From: Taudactylus pleione
Taxonomy: Eukaryota > Chordata > Amphibia > Anura > Myobatrachidae
Reading direction: 5' to 3'
DNA length: 64,000 nt
Assembly (NCBI GenBank): GCA_031769625.1
Contig: JAUIMM010000700.1
Location: 248,001 to 312,000 of the forward strand
The translations under genes were made by a program, and so were the position numbers. Below the pieces are notes generated by a model, which had not been told where the DNA came from, searched no databases, and was given only the letters and a program-made list of their open reading frames with translations. Shown here piece by piece: positions 48,701-62,044 of the stretch (position 1 is the first letter of the stretch; the number at the start of each line of letters is the position of its first letter).

Positions 48701-49512
48701 AGGTTTACTGAAAGTTTTAAGCAGAATTTGGGGATTTTTGAAGAAAAAAATATTTGGCTTATTTTTAAGGTCCGGGGCTTACAGAATTTTTCATACGTGT
48801 AAATATCTTTCTGGAGGGTTCTGTGTCAAAATTAAGCACCAAAATCAACTTTTGTCACCGCAGCAAATCTTTTTTAAGATTTAATGAAAGTTTTAAGCAG
48901 CATTTGGGGATTTTTGAAGAAAAAAATTTTTGGCTGATTTTTAAGGTCCGCGGCTTACAGAATTTTTAATATGGGTAAATATCTTTCTGGAGGGTTCTGT
49001 GTCAAATTTATGCACCAAAATCAACTTCTGTCACCGCAGCAAATCTTTTTTAAGGTTTACTGAAAGTTTTAAGCAGAATTTGGGGATTTTTGAAGAAAAA
49101 AATTTTGGGCAGATTTTTAAGGTCCGGGCCTTACAGAATTTTTCATACGGGTAAATATCTTTCTGGAGGGTTCTGTGTCAAAATTAAGCACCAAAATCAA
49201 CTTCTGTCACCTCAGCAAATATTTTTTAAGGTTTACTGAAAGTTTTAAGCAGAATTTGGGGATTTTTGAACAAAAAAATTTTTGCCCGATTTTTAAGGTC
49301 CGGAGCTTACAGAATTTTTCATACGGGTAAATATCTTTCTGGAGGGTTCTGTGTCAAAATTAAGCACCAAAATCAACTTTTGTCACCGCAGCAAATCTTT
49401 TTTAAGATTTAATGAAAGTTTTAAGCAGAATTTGGGGATTTTTGAAGAAAAAAATTTTTGACCGATTTTTAAGGTCCGTGGCTTACAGAATTTTTCATAC
49501 GGGTAAATATCT

Positions 49513-52500
49513 TTCTAGAGGGTTCTGTGTCAAAATTAAGCACCAAAATCAACTTTTGTCACCGCAACAAATCTTTTTTAAGGTTTACTGAAAGTTTTAA
49601 GCAGAATTTGGGGATTTTTGAAGAAAAAAATATTTGGCTTATTTTTAAGGTCCGGGGCTTACAGAATTTTTCATATGGGTAAATATCTTTCTGGAGGGTT
49701 CTGTGTCAAAATTAAGCACCAAAATCAACTTTTGTCACCGCAGCAAATCTTTTTTAAGATTTAATGAAAGTTTTAAGCAGAATTTGGGGATTTTTGAAGA
49801 AAAAAATTTTTGGCTGATTTTTAAGGTCCGGGGCTTACAGAATTTTTAATACGGGTAAATATCTTTCTGGAGGGTTCTGTGTCAAAATTAAGCACCAAAA
49901 TCAACTTTTGTCACCGCAGCAAATCTTTTTTAAGGTTTACTGAAAGTTTTAAGCAGAATTTGGGGATTTTTGAAGAAAAAAATATTTGGCTTATTTTTAA
50001 GGTCCGGGGCTTCCAGAATTTTTCATACGTGTAAATATCTTTCTGGAGGGTTCTGTGTCAAAATTAAGCACCAAAATCAACTTTTGTCACCGCAGCAAAT
50101 CTTTTTTAAGGTTTTCTGAAAGTTTTAAGCAGAATTTGGGGATTTTTGAAGGAAAAAATTTTTGGACGATTTTTAAGGTCCGGGGCTTACAGAATTTTTA
50201 ATACGGGTAAATATCTTTCTGGAGGGTTCTGTGTCAAATTTATGCACCAAAATCAACTTCTGTCACCGCAGCAAATCTTTTTTAAGGTTTACTGAAAGTT
50301 TTAAGCAGAATTTGGGGATTTTTGAAGAAAAAAATTTTGGCCCGATTTTTAAGGTCCGGGGCTTACAGAATTTTTCATACGGGTAAATATCTTTCTGGAG
50401 GGTTCTGTGTCAAAATTAAGCACCAAAATCAACTTCTGTCACCTCAGCAAATATTTTTTAAGGTTTACTGAAAGTTTTAAGCAGAATTTGGGGATTTTTG
50501 AACAAAAAAATTTTTGCCCGAGTTTTAAGGTCCGGAGCTTACAGAATTTTTCATACGGGTAAATATCTTTCTGGAGGGTTCTGTGTCAAAATTAAGCACC
50601 AAAATCAACTTTTGTCACCGCAGCAAATCTTTTTTAAGATTTAATGAAAGTTTTAAGCAGAATTTGGGGTTTTTTGAAGAAAAAAATTTTTGACCGATTT
50701 TTAAGGTCCGTGGCTTACAGAATTTTTCATACGGGTAAATATCTTTCTGGAGGGTTCTGTGTCAAAATTAAGCACCAAAATCAACTTTTGTCACTGCAGC
50801 AAATCTTTTTTAAGGTTTTCTGAAAGTTTTTAGCAGAATTTGGGGATTTTTGAAGAAAAATTTTTTTACCCGATTTTTAATGTCTGGGGCTTACAGAATT
50901 TTTCATATGGGTAAATATCTTTCTGGAGGGTTCTGTGTCAAAATTAAGCACCAAAATCAACTTCTGTCACCGCAGAAAATCTTTTTTAAGGTTTACTGAA
51001 AGTTTTAAGCAGAATTTGGGGATTTTTGAAGAAAAAATTTTTTGGCTGATTTTTAAGTTCCGGGGCTTACAGAATTTTTCATATGGGTAAATATCTTTCT
51101 GGAGGGTTCTGTGTCAAAATTAAGCACCAAAATCAACTTTTGTCACCGCAGCAAATCTTTTTTAAGATTTAATGAAAGTTTTAAGCAGCATTTGGGGATT
51201 TTTGAAGAAAAAAATTTTTGGCTGATTTTTAAGGTCCGGGGCTTACAGAATTTTTAATACGGGTAAATATCTTTCTGGAGGGTTCTGTTTCAAATTTATG
51301 CACCAAAATCAACTTCTGTCACAGCAGCAAATCTTTTTTAAGGTTTACTGAAAGTTTTAAGCAGAATTTTGGGATTTTTGAAGAAAAAAATTTTGGGCCG
51401 ATTTTTAAGGTCCGGGCCTTACAGAATTTTTCATAAGGGTAAATATCTTTCTGGAGGGTTCTGTGTCAAAATTAAGCACCAAAATCAACTTCTGTCACCT
51501 CAGCAAATATTTTTTAAGGTTTACTGAAAGTTTTAAGCAGAATTTGGGGATTTTTGAACAAAAAAATTTTTGCCCGATTTTTAAGGTCCGGAGCTTACAG
51601 AATTTTTCATACGGGTAAATATCTTTCTGGAGGGTTCTGTGTCAAAATTAAGCACCAAAATCAACTTTTGTCACCGCAGCAAATCTTTTTTAAGATTTAA
51701 TGAAAGTTTTAAGCAGAATTTGGGGATTTTTGAAGAAAAAATTTTTTGACCGATTTTTAAGGTCCGTGGCTTACAGAATTTTTCATACGGGTAAATATCT
51801 TTCTAGAGGGTTCTGTGTCAAAATTAAGCACCAAAATCAACTTTTGTCACCGCAACAAATCTTTTTTAAGGTTTATTGAAAGTTTTAAGCAGAATTTGGG
51901 GATTTTTGAAGAAAAAAATATTTGGCTTATTTTTAAGGTCCGGGGCTTACAGAATTTTTAATATGGGTAAATATCTTTCTGGAGGGTTCTGTGTCAAAAT
52001 TAAGCACCAAAATCAACTTCTGTCACCGCAGCAAATCTTTTTTAAGGTTTACTGAAAGTTTTAAGCAGAATTTGGGGATTTTTGAAGAAAAAAAATTTTG
52101 GCTGATTTTTAAGGTCCGGTGCTTACAGAATTTTTGATACATGTAAATATCTTTCTGGAGGGTTCTGTGTCAAAATTAAGCACCAAAATCAACTTCCGTC
52201 ACCTCAGCAAATCTTTTTTAAGGTTTACTGAAAGTTTTAAGCAGAATTTGGGGATTTTCTAAGAAAAAAATTTTTGCCCGATTTTTAAGGTCCGGGGCTT
52301 ACAGAATTTTTCATACGGGTAAATATCTTTCTGGAGTGTTCTGTGTCAAAATTAAGCACCAAAATCAACTTTTCTCACCGCAGCAAATCTTTTTTAAGAT
52401 TTAATGAAAGTTTTAAGCAGAATTTGGGGATTTTTGAAGAAAAAAATTTTTGCCCGATTTTTAAGGTCCGGGGCTTACAGAATTTTTCATACGGGTAAAT

Positions 52501-55500
52501 ATCTTTCTGGAGGGTTCTGTGTCAAAAATAAGCACCAAAATCAACTTTTGTCACCGCAGCAAATCTTTTTTAAGGTTTACTGAAAGTTTTAAGCAGAATT
52601 TGGGGATTTTTGAAGAAAAAAATATTTGGCTTATTTTTAAGGTCCGGGGCTTACAGAATTTTTCATATGGGTAAATATCTTTCTGGAGGGTTCTGTGTCA
52701 AAATTAAGCACCAAAATCAACTTTTGTCACCGCAGCAAATCTTTTTTAAGGTTTACTGAAAGTTTTAAGCAGAATTTGGGGATTTTTGAAGAAAAAAATA
52801 TTTGGCTTATTTTTAAGGTCCGGGGCTTACAGAATTTTTCATACGTGTAAATATCTTTCTGGAGGGTTCTGTGTCAAAATTAAGCACCAAAATCAACTTT
52901 TGTCACCGCAGCAAATCTTTTTTAAGATTTAATGAAAGTTTTAAGCAGCATTTGGGGATTTTTGAAGAAAAAAATTTTTGGCTGATTTTTAAGGTCCGGG
53001 GCTTACAGAATTTTTAATATGGGTAAATATCTTTCTGGAGGGTTCTGTGTCAAATTTATGCACCAAAATCAACTTCTGTCACCGCAGCAAATCTTTTTTA
53101 AGGTTTACTGAAAGTTTTAAGCAGAATTTGGGGATTTTTGAAGAAAAAAATTTTTGGCCGATTTTTAAGGTCCGGGCCTTACAGAATTTTTCATACGGGT
53201 AAATATCTTTCTGGAGGGTTCTGTGTCAAATTTATGCACCAAAATCAACTTCTGTCACCGCAGCAAATCTTTTTTAAGGTTTACTGAAAGTTTTAAGCAG
53301 AATTTGGGGATTTTTGAAGAAAAAAATTTTGGGCCGATTTTTAAGGTCCGGGCCTTACAGAATTTTTCATATGGGTAAATATCTTTCTGGAGGGTTCTGT
53401 GTCAAAATTAAGCACCAAAATCAACTTCTGTCACCTCAGCAAATATTTTTTAAGGTTTACTGAAAGTTTTAAGCAGAATTTGGGGATTTTTGAACAAAAA
53501 AATTTTTGCCCGATTTTTAAGGTCCGGAGCTTACAGAATTTTTCATACGGGTAAATATCTTTCTGGAGGGTTCTGTGTCAAAATTAAGCACCAAAATCAA
53601 CTTTTGTCACCGCAGCAAATCTTTTTTAAGATTTAATGAAAGTTTTAAGCAGAATTTGGGGATTTTTGAAGAAAAAAATTTTTGACCGATTTTTAAGGTC
53701 CGTGGCTTACAGAATTTTTCATACGGGTAAATATCTTTCTAGAGGGTTCTGTGTCAAAATTAAGCACCAAAATCAACTTTTGTCACCGCAACAAATCTTT
53801 TTTAAGGTTTACTGAAAGTTTTAAGCAGAATTTGGGGATTTTTGAAGAAAAAAATATTTGGCTTATTTTTAAGGTCCGGGGCTTACAGAATTTTTCATAT
53901 GGGTAAATATCTTTCTGGAGGGTTCTGTGTCAAAATTAAGCACCAAAATCAACTTTTGTCACCGCAGCAAATCTTTTTTAAGATTTAATGAAAGTTTTAA
54001 GCAGAATTTGGGGATTTTTGAAGAAAAAAATTTTTGGCTGATTTTTAAGGTCCGGGGCTTACAGAATTTTTAATACGGGTAAATATCTTTCTGGAGGGTT
54101 CTGTGTCAAAATTAAGCACCAAAATCAACTTTTGTCACCGCAGCAAATCTTTTTTAAGGTTTACTGAAAGTTTTAAGCAGAATTTGGGGATTTTTGAAGA
54201 AAAAAATATTTGGCTTATTTTTAAGGTCCGGGGCTTCCAGAATTTTTCATACGTGTAAATATCTTTCTGGAGGGTTCTGTGTCAAAATTAAGCACCAAAA
54301 TCAACTTTTGTCACCGCAGCAAATCTTTTTTAAGGTTTTCTGAAAGTTTTAAGCAGAATTTGGGGATTTTTGAAGAAAAAAATTTTGGCCCGATTTTTAA
54401 GGTCCGGGCCTTACAGAATTTTTCATACGGGTAAATATCTTTCTGGAGGGTTCTGTGTCAAAATTAAGCACCAAAATCAACTTCTGTCACCTCAGCAAAT
54501 ATTTTTTAAGGTTTACTGAAAGTTTTAAGCAGAATTTGGGGATTTTTGAAGAAAAAAATTTTTGACCGATTTTTAAGGTCCGTGGCTTACAGAATTTTTC
54601 ATACGGGTAAATATCTTTCTGGAGGGTTCTGTGTCAAAATTAAGCACCAAAATCAACTTTTGTCACCGCAGCAAATCTTTTTTAAGGTTTTCTGAAAGTT
54701 TTAAGCAAAATTTGGGGATTTTTGAAGAAAAAAATTTTTGCCCGATTTTTAATGTCTGGGGCTTACAGAATTTTTCATATGGGTAAATATCTTTCTGGAG
54801 GGTTCTGTGTCAAAATTAAGCACCAAAATCAACTTCTGTCACCGCAGAAAATCTTTTTTAAGGTTTACTGAAAGTTTTAAGCAGAATTTGGGGATTTTTG
54901 AAGAAAAAATTTTTTGGCTGATTTTTAAGTTCAAGGGGTTAAAGAATTTTTCATATGGGTAAATATCTTTCTGGAGGGTTCTGTGTCAATATTAAGCACC
55001 AAAATCAACTTTTGTCACCGCAGCAAATCTTTTTTAAGATTTAATGAAAGTTTTAAGCAGCATTTGGGGATTTTTGAAGAAAAAATTTTTTGGCTGATTT
55101 TTAAGGTCCGGGGCTTACAGAATTTTTAATACGGGTAAATATCTTTCTGGAGGGTTCTGTGTCAAAATTAAGCACCAAAATCAACTTTTGTCACCGCACC
55201 AAATCTTTTTTAAGGTTTACTGAAAGTTTTAAGCAGAATTTGGGGATTTTTGAAGAAAAAAATATTTGGCTTATTTTTAAGGTCCGGGGCTTACAGAATT
55301 TTTCATACGTGTAAATATCTTTCTGAAGGGTTCTGTGTCAAAATTAAGCACCAAAATCAACTTTTGTCACCACAGCAAATCTTTTTTAAGGTTTTCTGAA
55401 AGTTTTAAGCAGAATTTGGGGATTTTTGAAGAAAAAAATTTTTGGACGATTTTTAAGGTCCGGGGCTTACAGAATTTTTAATACGGGTAAATATCTTTCT

Positions 55501-56555
55501 GGAGGGTTCTGTTTCAAATTTATGCACCAAAATCAACTTCTGTCACAGCAGCAAATCTTTTTTAAGGTTTACTGAAAGTTTTAAGCAGAATTTGGGGATT
55601 TTTGAAGAAAAAAATTTTGGGCCGATTTTTAAGGTCCGGGCCTTACAGAATTTTTCATAAGGGTAAATATCTTTCTGGAGGGTTCTGTGTCATAATTAAG
55701 CACCAAAATCAACTTCTGTCACCTCAGCAAATATTTTTTAAGGTTTACTGAAAGTTTTAAGCAGAATTTGGGGATTTTTGAACAAAAAAATTTTTGCCCG
55801 ATTTTTAAGGTCCGGAGCTTACAGAATTTTTCATACGGGTAAATATCTTTCTGGAGGGTTCTGTGTCAAAATTAAGCACCAAAATCAACTTTTGTCACCG
55901 CAGCAAATCTTTTTTAAGATTTAATGAAAGTTTTAAGCAGAATTTGGGGATTTTTGAAGAAAAAAATTTTTGACCGATTTTTAAGGTCCGTGGCTTACAG
56001 AATTTTTCATACGGGTAAATATCTTTCTAGAGGGTTCTGTGTCAAAATTAAGCACCAAAATCAACTTTTGTCACCGCAACAAATCTTTTTTAAGGTTTAT
56101 TGAAAGTTTTAAGCAGAATTTGGGGATTTTTGAAGAAAAAAATATTTGGCTTATTTTTAAGGTCCGGGGCTTACAGAATTTTTAATATGGGTAAATATCT
56201 TTCTGGAGGGTTCTGTGTCAAAATTAAGCACCAAAATCAACTTCTGTCACCGCAGCAAATCTTTTTTAAGGTTTACTGAAAGTTTTAAGCAGAATTTGGG
56301 GATTTTTGAAGAAAAAAAATTTTGGCTGATTTTTAAGGTCCGGGGCTTACAGAATTTTTGATACATGTAAATATCTTTCTGGAGGGTTCTGTGTCAAAAT
56401 TAAGCACCAAAATCAACTTCCGTCACCTCAGCAAATCTTTTTTAAGGTTTACTGAAAGTTTTAAGCAGAATTTGGGGATTTTCTAAGAAAAAAATTTTTG
56501 CCCGATTTTTAAGGTCCGGGGCTTACAGAATTTTTCATACGGGTAAATATCTTTC
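49513..56555 (+). repeat. 24-monomer (4224-bp) higher-order period in satellite block 2
   Basis: Several rare variants recur exactly 4224 bp (24x176) apart: GGCTTCCAG at 50011 and 54235, CTGTTTCAAATTT at about 51287 and 55511, TCATAAGGG at 51431 and 55655, TTTTTGATACATG at 52131 and 56355, and CTTTCTAGAGG pairs at 49513/53737 and 51801/56025. The middle of the two units differs by monomer substitution, and similarity fades after about 56555. Confidence 0.8.
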
Positions 56556-59500
56556 TGGAGGGTTCTGTGTCAAAATTAAGCACCAAAATCAACTTTTGTC
56601 ACCGCAGCAAATCTTTTTTAAGGTTTACTGAAAGTTTTAAGCAGAATTTGGGGATTTTTGAAGAAAAAAAATTTTGGCCGATTTTTAAAGGTCCGGGGCT
56701 TACAAAATTTTTCATACGGGTAAATATCTTTCTGGAGGGTTCTGTGTCAAAATTAAGCACCAAAATCAACTTCTGTCACCGCAGCAAATCTTTTTAAGGT
56801 TTACTGAAAGTTTTAAGCAGAATTTGGGGATTTTTGAAGAAAAAAAATTTTGGCTGATTTTTAAGGTCCGGGGCTTACAGAATTTTTCATACGTTTAAAT
56901 ATCTTTCTGGAGGGTTCTGTGTCAAAATTAAGCACCAAAATCAACTTTTGTCACCGCAGCAAATCTTTTTAAGGTTTTCTGAAAGTTTTAAGCAGAATTT
57001 GGGGATTTTTGAAGAAAAAAATTTTTGGCCGATTTTTAAGGTCTGGGGCTTACAGAATTTTTCATATGGGTAAATATCTTTCTGGAGGGTTCTGTGTCAA
57101 AATTAAGCACCAAAATCAACTTCTGTCACCGCAGAAAATCTTTTTTAAGGTTTACTGAAAGTTTTAAGCAGAATTTGGGGATTTTTGAAGAAAAAAATTT
57201 TTGGCCGATTTTTAAGCTCCGGGGCTTACAGAATTTTTCATACGGTTAAATATCTTTCTGGAGGGTTCTGTGTCAAAATTAAGCACCAAAATCAACTTCT
57301 GTCACCGCAGCAAATCTTTTTAAGGTTTTCTGAAAGTTTTCAGCAGAATTTAAGGATTTTTGAAGGAAAAAATTTTTGGCCGATTTTTAAGGTCCGGGGC
57401 TTACAGAATTTTTCATATCGGTAAATATCTTTCTGGAGGGTTCTGTGTCAAAATTAAGCACCAAAATCAACTTCTGTCACCGCAGCAAATCTTTTTTAAG
57501 GTTTACTGAAAGTTTTAAGCAGAATTTGGGGATTTTTGAAGAAAAAAATTTAGGGCTGATTTTTAAGTTCCGGGGCTTACAGAATTTTTCATATGGGTAA
57601 ATATCTTTCTGGAGGGTTCTGTGTCAAAATTAAGCACCAAAATCAACTTTTTTCACCGCAGCAAAACTTTTTTAAGATTTAATGAAAGTTTTAAGCAGAA
57701 TTTGGGGATTTTTGAAGAAAAAAATTTTTGGCTGATTTTTAAGGTCCGGGGCTTACAGAATTTTTAATACGGGTAAATATCTTTCTGGAGGGTTCTGTGT
57801 CAAAATTAAGCACCAAAATCAACTTTTGTCACCGCAGCAAATCTTTTTTAAGGTTTACTGAAAGTTTTAATTAGAATTTGGGGATTTTTGAAGAAAAAAA
57901 TATTTGGCTTATTTTTAAGGTCCGGGGCTTACAGAATTTTTCATACGTGTAAATATCTTTCAGGAGGGTTCTGTGTCAAAATTAAGCACCAAAATCAACT
58001 TTTGTCACCGCAGCAAATCTTTTTTAAGGTTTACTGAAAGTTTTAAGCAGAATTTGGGGATTTTTGAAGAAAAAAAATTTTGGCCGATTTTTAAGGTCCG
58101 GGGCTTACAAAATTTTTCATACGGGTAAATATCTTTCTGGAGGGTTCTGTGTCAAAATTAAGCACCAAAATCAACTTCTGTCACCGCAACAAATCTTTTT
58201 TAAGGTTTACTGAAAGTTTTAAGCAGAATTTGGGGATTTTTGAAGAAAAAACATTTTGGCTGATTTTTAAGGTCCGGGGCTTACAGAATTTTTCATACGT
58301 GTAAATATCTTTCTGGAGGGTTCTGTGTCAAAATTAAGCACCAAAATCAACTTTTGTCACCGCAGCAAATCTTTTTTAAGGTTTTCTGAAAGTTTTAAGC
58401 AGAATTTGGGGATTTTTGAAGAAAAAAATTTTTGGACGATTTTTAAGGTCCGGGGCTTACAGAATTTTTAATACGGGTAAATATCTTTCTGGAGGGTTCT
58501 GTGTCAAATTTATGCACCAAAATCAACTTCTGTCACCGCAGCAAATCTTTTTTAAGGTTTACTGAAAGTTTTAAGCAGAATTTGGGGATTTTTGAAGAAA
58601 AAAATTTTGGCCCGATTTTTAAGGTCCGGAGCTTACAGAATTTTTCATACGGGTAAATATCTTTCTGGAGGGTTCTGTGTCAAAATTAAGCACCAAAATC
58701 AACTTTTGTCACCGCAGCAAATCTTTTTTAAGATTTAATGAAAGTTTTAAGCAGAATTTGGGGATTTTTGAAGAAAAAAATTTTTGGCCGATTTTTAAGG
58801 TCCGGGGCTTACAGAATTTTTCATATAGGTAAATATCTTTCTGGAGGGTTCTGTGTCAAAATTAAGCACCAAAATCAACTTCTGTCACCGCAGCAAATCT
58901 TTTTTAAGGTTTACTGAAAGTTTTAAGCAGAATTTGGGGATTTTTAAAGAAAAAAATTTTGGGCCGATTTTTAAGGTCCGGGGCTGACAGAATTTTTAAT
59001 ATGGGTAAATATCTTTCTGGAGGGTTCTGTGTCAAAATTAAGCAACAAAATCAACTTTTGTCACTGCAGCAAATCTTTTTTAAGGTTTACTGAAAGTTTT
59101 AAGCAGAATTTGGTGATTTTTGAAGAAAAAAATTTTTGCCCGATTTTTAAGGTCCGGGGCTTACAGAATTTTTCATACGTGTAAATATCTTTCTGGAGGG
59201 TTCTGTGTCAAAATTAAGCACCAAAATCAACTTTTGTCACCGCAGCAAATCTTTTTTAAGGTTTTCTGAAAGTTTTAAGCAGAATTTGGGGATTTTTGAA
59301 GAAAAACATTTTTAGACGATTTTTAAAGTCCGGGGCTTACAGAATTTTTCATACGGGTAAATATCTTTCTGGAGGGTTCTGTGTCAAATTTATGCACCAA
59401 AATCAACTTCTGTCACTGCAGCAAATCTTTTTTAAGGTTTACTGAAAGTTTTAAGCAGAATTTGGGGATTTTTGAAGAAAAAAATTTTTGGCCGATTTTT

Positions 59501-61868
59501 AAGATCCGGGGCTTACAGAATTTTTCATACGGGTAAATATCTTTCTGGAGGGTTCTGTGTCAAAATTAAGCACCAAAATCAACTTCTGTCACCGCAGCAA
59601 ATCTTTTTTAAGGTTTATTGAAAGTTTTCAGCAGAATTTGGGGATTTTTGAAGAAAAAAATTTTGGCCGATTTTTAAGGTCCGGAGCTTACAGAATTTTT
59701 CATACGGGTAAATATCTTTCTGGAGGGTTCTGTGTCAAAATTAAGCACCAAAATCAACTTCTTTCACCGCAGCAAATCTTTTTTAAGGTTTACTGAAAGT
59801 TTTAAGCAGAATTTGGGGATTTTTAAAGAAAAAAAATTTTGCCCGATTTTTAAGGTCTGGGGCTTACAGAATTTTTCATATGGGTAAATATCTTTCTGGA
59901 GGGTTCTGTGTCAAAATTAAGCACCAAAATCAACTTCTGTCACTGCAGCAAATCTTTTTTAAGGTTTCCTGAAAGTTTTAAGTAGAATTTGGTGTTTTTT
60001 GAAGAAAAAAATTTTTGGCCGATTTTTAAGGTCCGGGGCTTACAGAATTTTTCATATGGGTAAATATCTTTCTGGAGGGTTCTGTGTCAAAATTAAGCAC
60101 CAAAATCAACTTCTGTCACCGCAGCAAATCTTTTTTAAGGTTTACTGAAAGTTTTAAGCACAATTTGGGGATTTTTGAAGAAAAAAATTTTTGGCCAGAT
60201 TTTTAAGGTCCGGGGCTTACAGAATTTTTAATACGGGTAAATATCTATCTGGAGGGTTCTGTGTCAAAATTAAGCACCAAAATCAACTTTTGTCACCGCA
60301 GCAAATCTTTTTTAAGGTTTACTGAAAGTTTTAAGCAGAATTTGGGGATTTTTGAAGAAAAAAAATTTTGGACGATTTTTAAGGTCCGGGGCTGACAGAA
60401 TTTTTCATACGGGTAAATATCTTTCTGGAGGGTTCTGTGTCAAATTTATGCACCAAAATCAACTTCTGTCACCGCAGCAAATCTTTTTTAAGGTTTACTG
60501 AAAGTTTTAAGCAGAATTTGGGGATTTTTGAAGAAAAAAATTTTTGGCCGATTTTTAAGGTCCGGGGCTTACAGAATTTTTCATACGGGTAAATATCTTT
60601 CTAGAGGGTTCTGTGTCAAAATTAAGCACCAAAATCAACTTTTGTCACCGCAACAAATCTTTTTTAAGGTTTACTGAAAGTTTTAAGCAGAATTTGGGGA
60701 TTTTTGAAGAAAAAAAATTTTGGCTGATTTTTAAGTTCCGGGGCTTACAGAATTTTTGATACGTGTAAATATCTTTCTGGAGGGTTCTGTGTCAAAATTA
60801 AGCACCAAAATCAACTTCCGTCACCTCAGCAAATCTTTTTTAAGGTTTACTGAAAGTTTTAAGCAGAATTTGGGGATTTTTGAAGAAAAAAATTTTTGCC
60901 CGATTTTTAAGGTCCGGGGCTTACAGAATTTTTCATACGGGTAAATATCTTTCTGGAGGGTTCTGTGTCAAAATTAAGCACCAAAATCAACTTTTGTCAC
61001 CGCAGCAAATCTTTTTTAAGATTTAATGAAAGTTTTAAGCAGAATTTGGGGATTTTTGAAGAAAAAAAATTTTGCCCGATTTTAAGGTCCGGGGCTTACA
61101 GAATTTTTCATACGGGTAAATATCTTTCTGGAGGGTTCTGTGTCAAAATTAAGCACCAAAATCAACTTTTGTCACCGCAGCAAATCTTTTTTAAGGTTTA
61201 CTGAAAGTTTTAAGCAGAATTTGGGGATTTTTGAAGAAAAAAATATTTGGCTTATTTTTAAGGTCCGGGGCTTACAGAATTTTTCATACGTGTAAATATC
61301 TTTCTGGAGGGTTCTGTGTCAAAATTAAGCACCAAAATCAACTTTTGTCACCGCAGCAAATCTTTTTTAAGGTTTTCTGAAAGTTTTAAGCAGAATTTGG
61401 GGATGTTTGAAGAAAAAAATTTTTGGCCGATTTTTAAGGTCTGGGGCTTACAGAATTTTTCATATGGGTAAATATCTTTCTGGAAGGTTCTGTGTCAAAA
61501 TTAAGCACCAAAATCAACTTCTGTCACCGCAGAAAATCTTTTTTAAGGTTTACTGAAAGTTTTAAGCAGAATTTGGGGATTTTGGAAGAAAAAAATTTTT
61601 GCCCGATTTTTAAGGTCCGGGGCTTACAGAATTTTTCATACGGGTAAATATCTTTCTGGAGGGTTCTGTGTCAAAATTAAGCACCAAAATCAACTTTTGT
61701 AACCGCAGCAAATCTTTTTTAAGGTTTACTGAAAGTTTTAAGCAGAATTTGGGGATTTTTGAAGAAAAAAATTTTTGCGATTTTTAAGGTCCGGGGCTTA
61801 CAGAATTTTTCATACGGGTAAATATCTTTCTGGAGGGTTCTGTGTCAAAATTAAGCACCAAAATCAAC

Positions 61869-61892
61869 TTCTGTCACCGCAGCAAATCTTTT
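61869..61892 (+). repeat. Left copy of the 24-bp target site next to LINE copy C
   Basis: Identical to the duplications flanking copy B, and followed at once by the same element start GGGAGAGGAG. The right partner lies outside the window. Confidence 0.85.
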
Positions 61893-62044
61893 GGGAGAGG
61901 AGTGTCCTAGGAGGAGATGGTGAGCTGCTGAGACAGGGAGTGGGCTTCCCCAGGCAGGCTGATTCCTCCTGGGGAAGATATCGCTGCTGATCCTGCTGTT
62001 TGTGGTGCTGAGGATTTGCTGTGGTGCTGCTGCCTTTCAGCACC
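61893..62044 (+). other. LINE copy C 5' leader
   Basis: 152 bp, the same length as in copy B, ending at CACCATGA. The upstream ATG present in copy B at 36009 is changed to AAG here. Confidence 0.75.

Larger units (their letters stand above)
42690..61892 (+). repeat. 176-bp satellite array, block 2 (about 109 monomers)
   Basis: Same monomer, same orientation and same 176-bp rhythm as block 1. The CTTTCTAGAGG marker occurs at about 43881, 45641, 48281, 49513, 51801, 53737 and 56025, spaced by 10, 15, 7, 13, 11 and 13 monomers exactly, and once more near 60599 (26 monomers minus 2 bp). The first few monomers continue the higher-order unit broken by copy B. The last ~3 kb (58.9-61.9 kb) carries variants seen at the start of block 1, such as GGTGTTTTTTGAAG at about 6030, 9905 and 59990. 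No gene or foreign insertion was seen in it. Confidence 0.97.

Noticed and set aside
5094..61892. CRISPR array or bacterial repeat interpretation
   Set aside because: Repeat units are contiguous 176-bp monomers without unique spacers, and the embedded elements are eukaryotic LINEs.
42690..61892. A second, different satellite family in block 2
   Set aside because: Same monomer, length and orientation; only the series of variants and the higher-order period differ.
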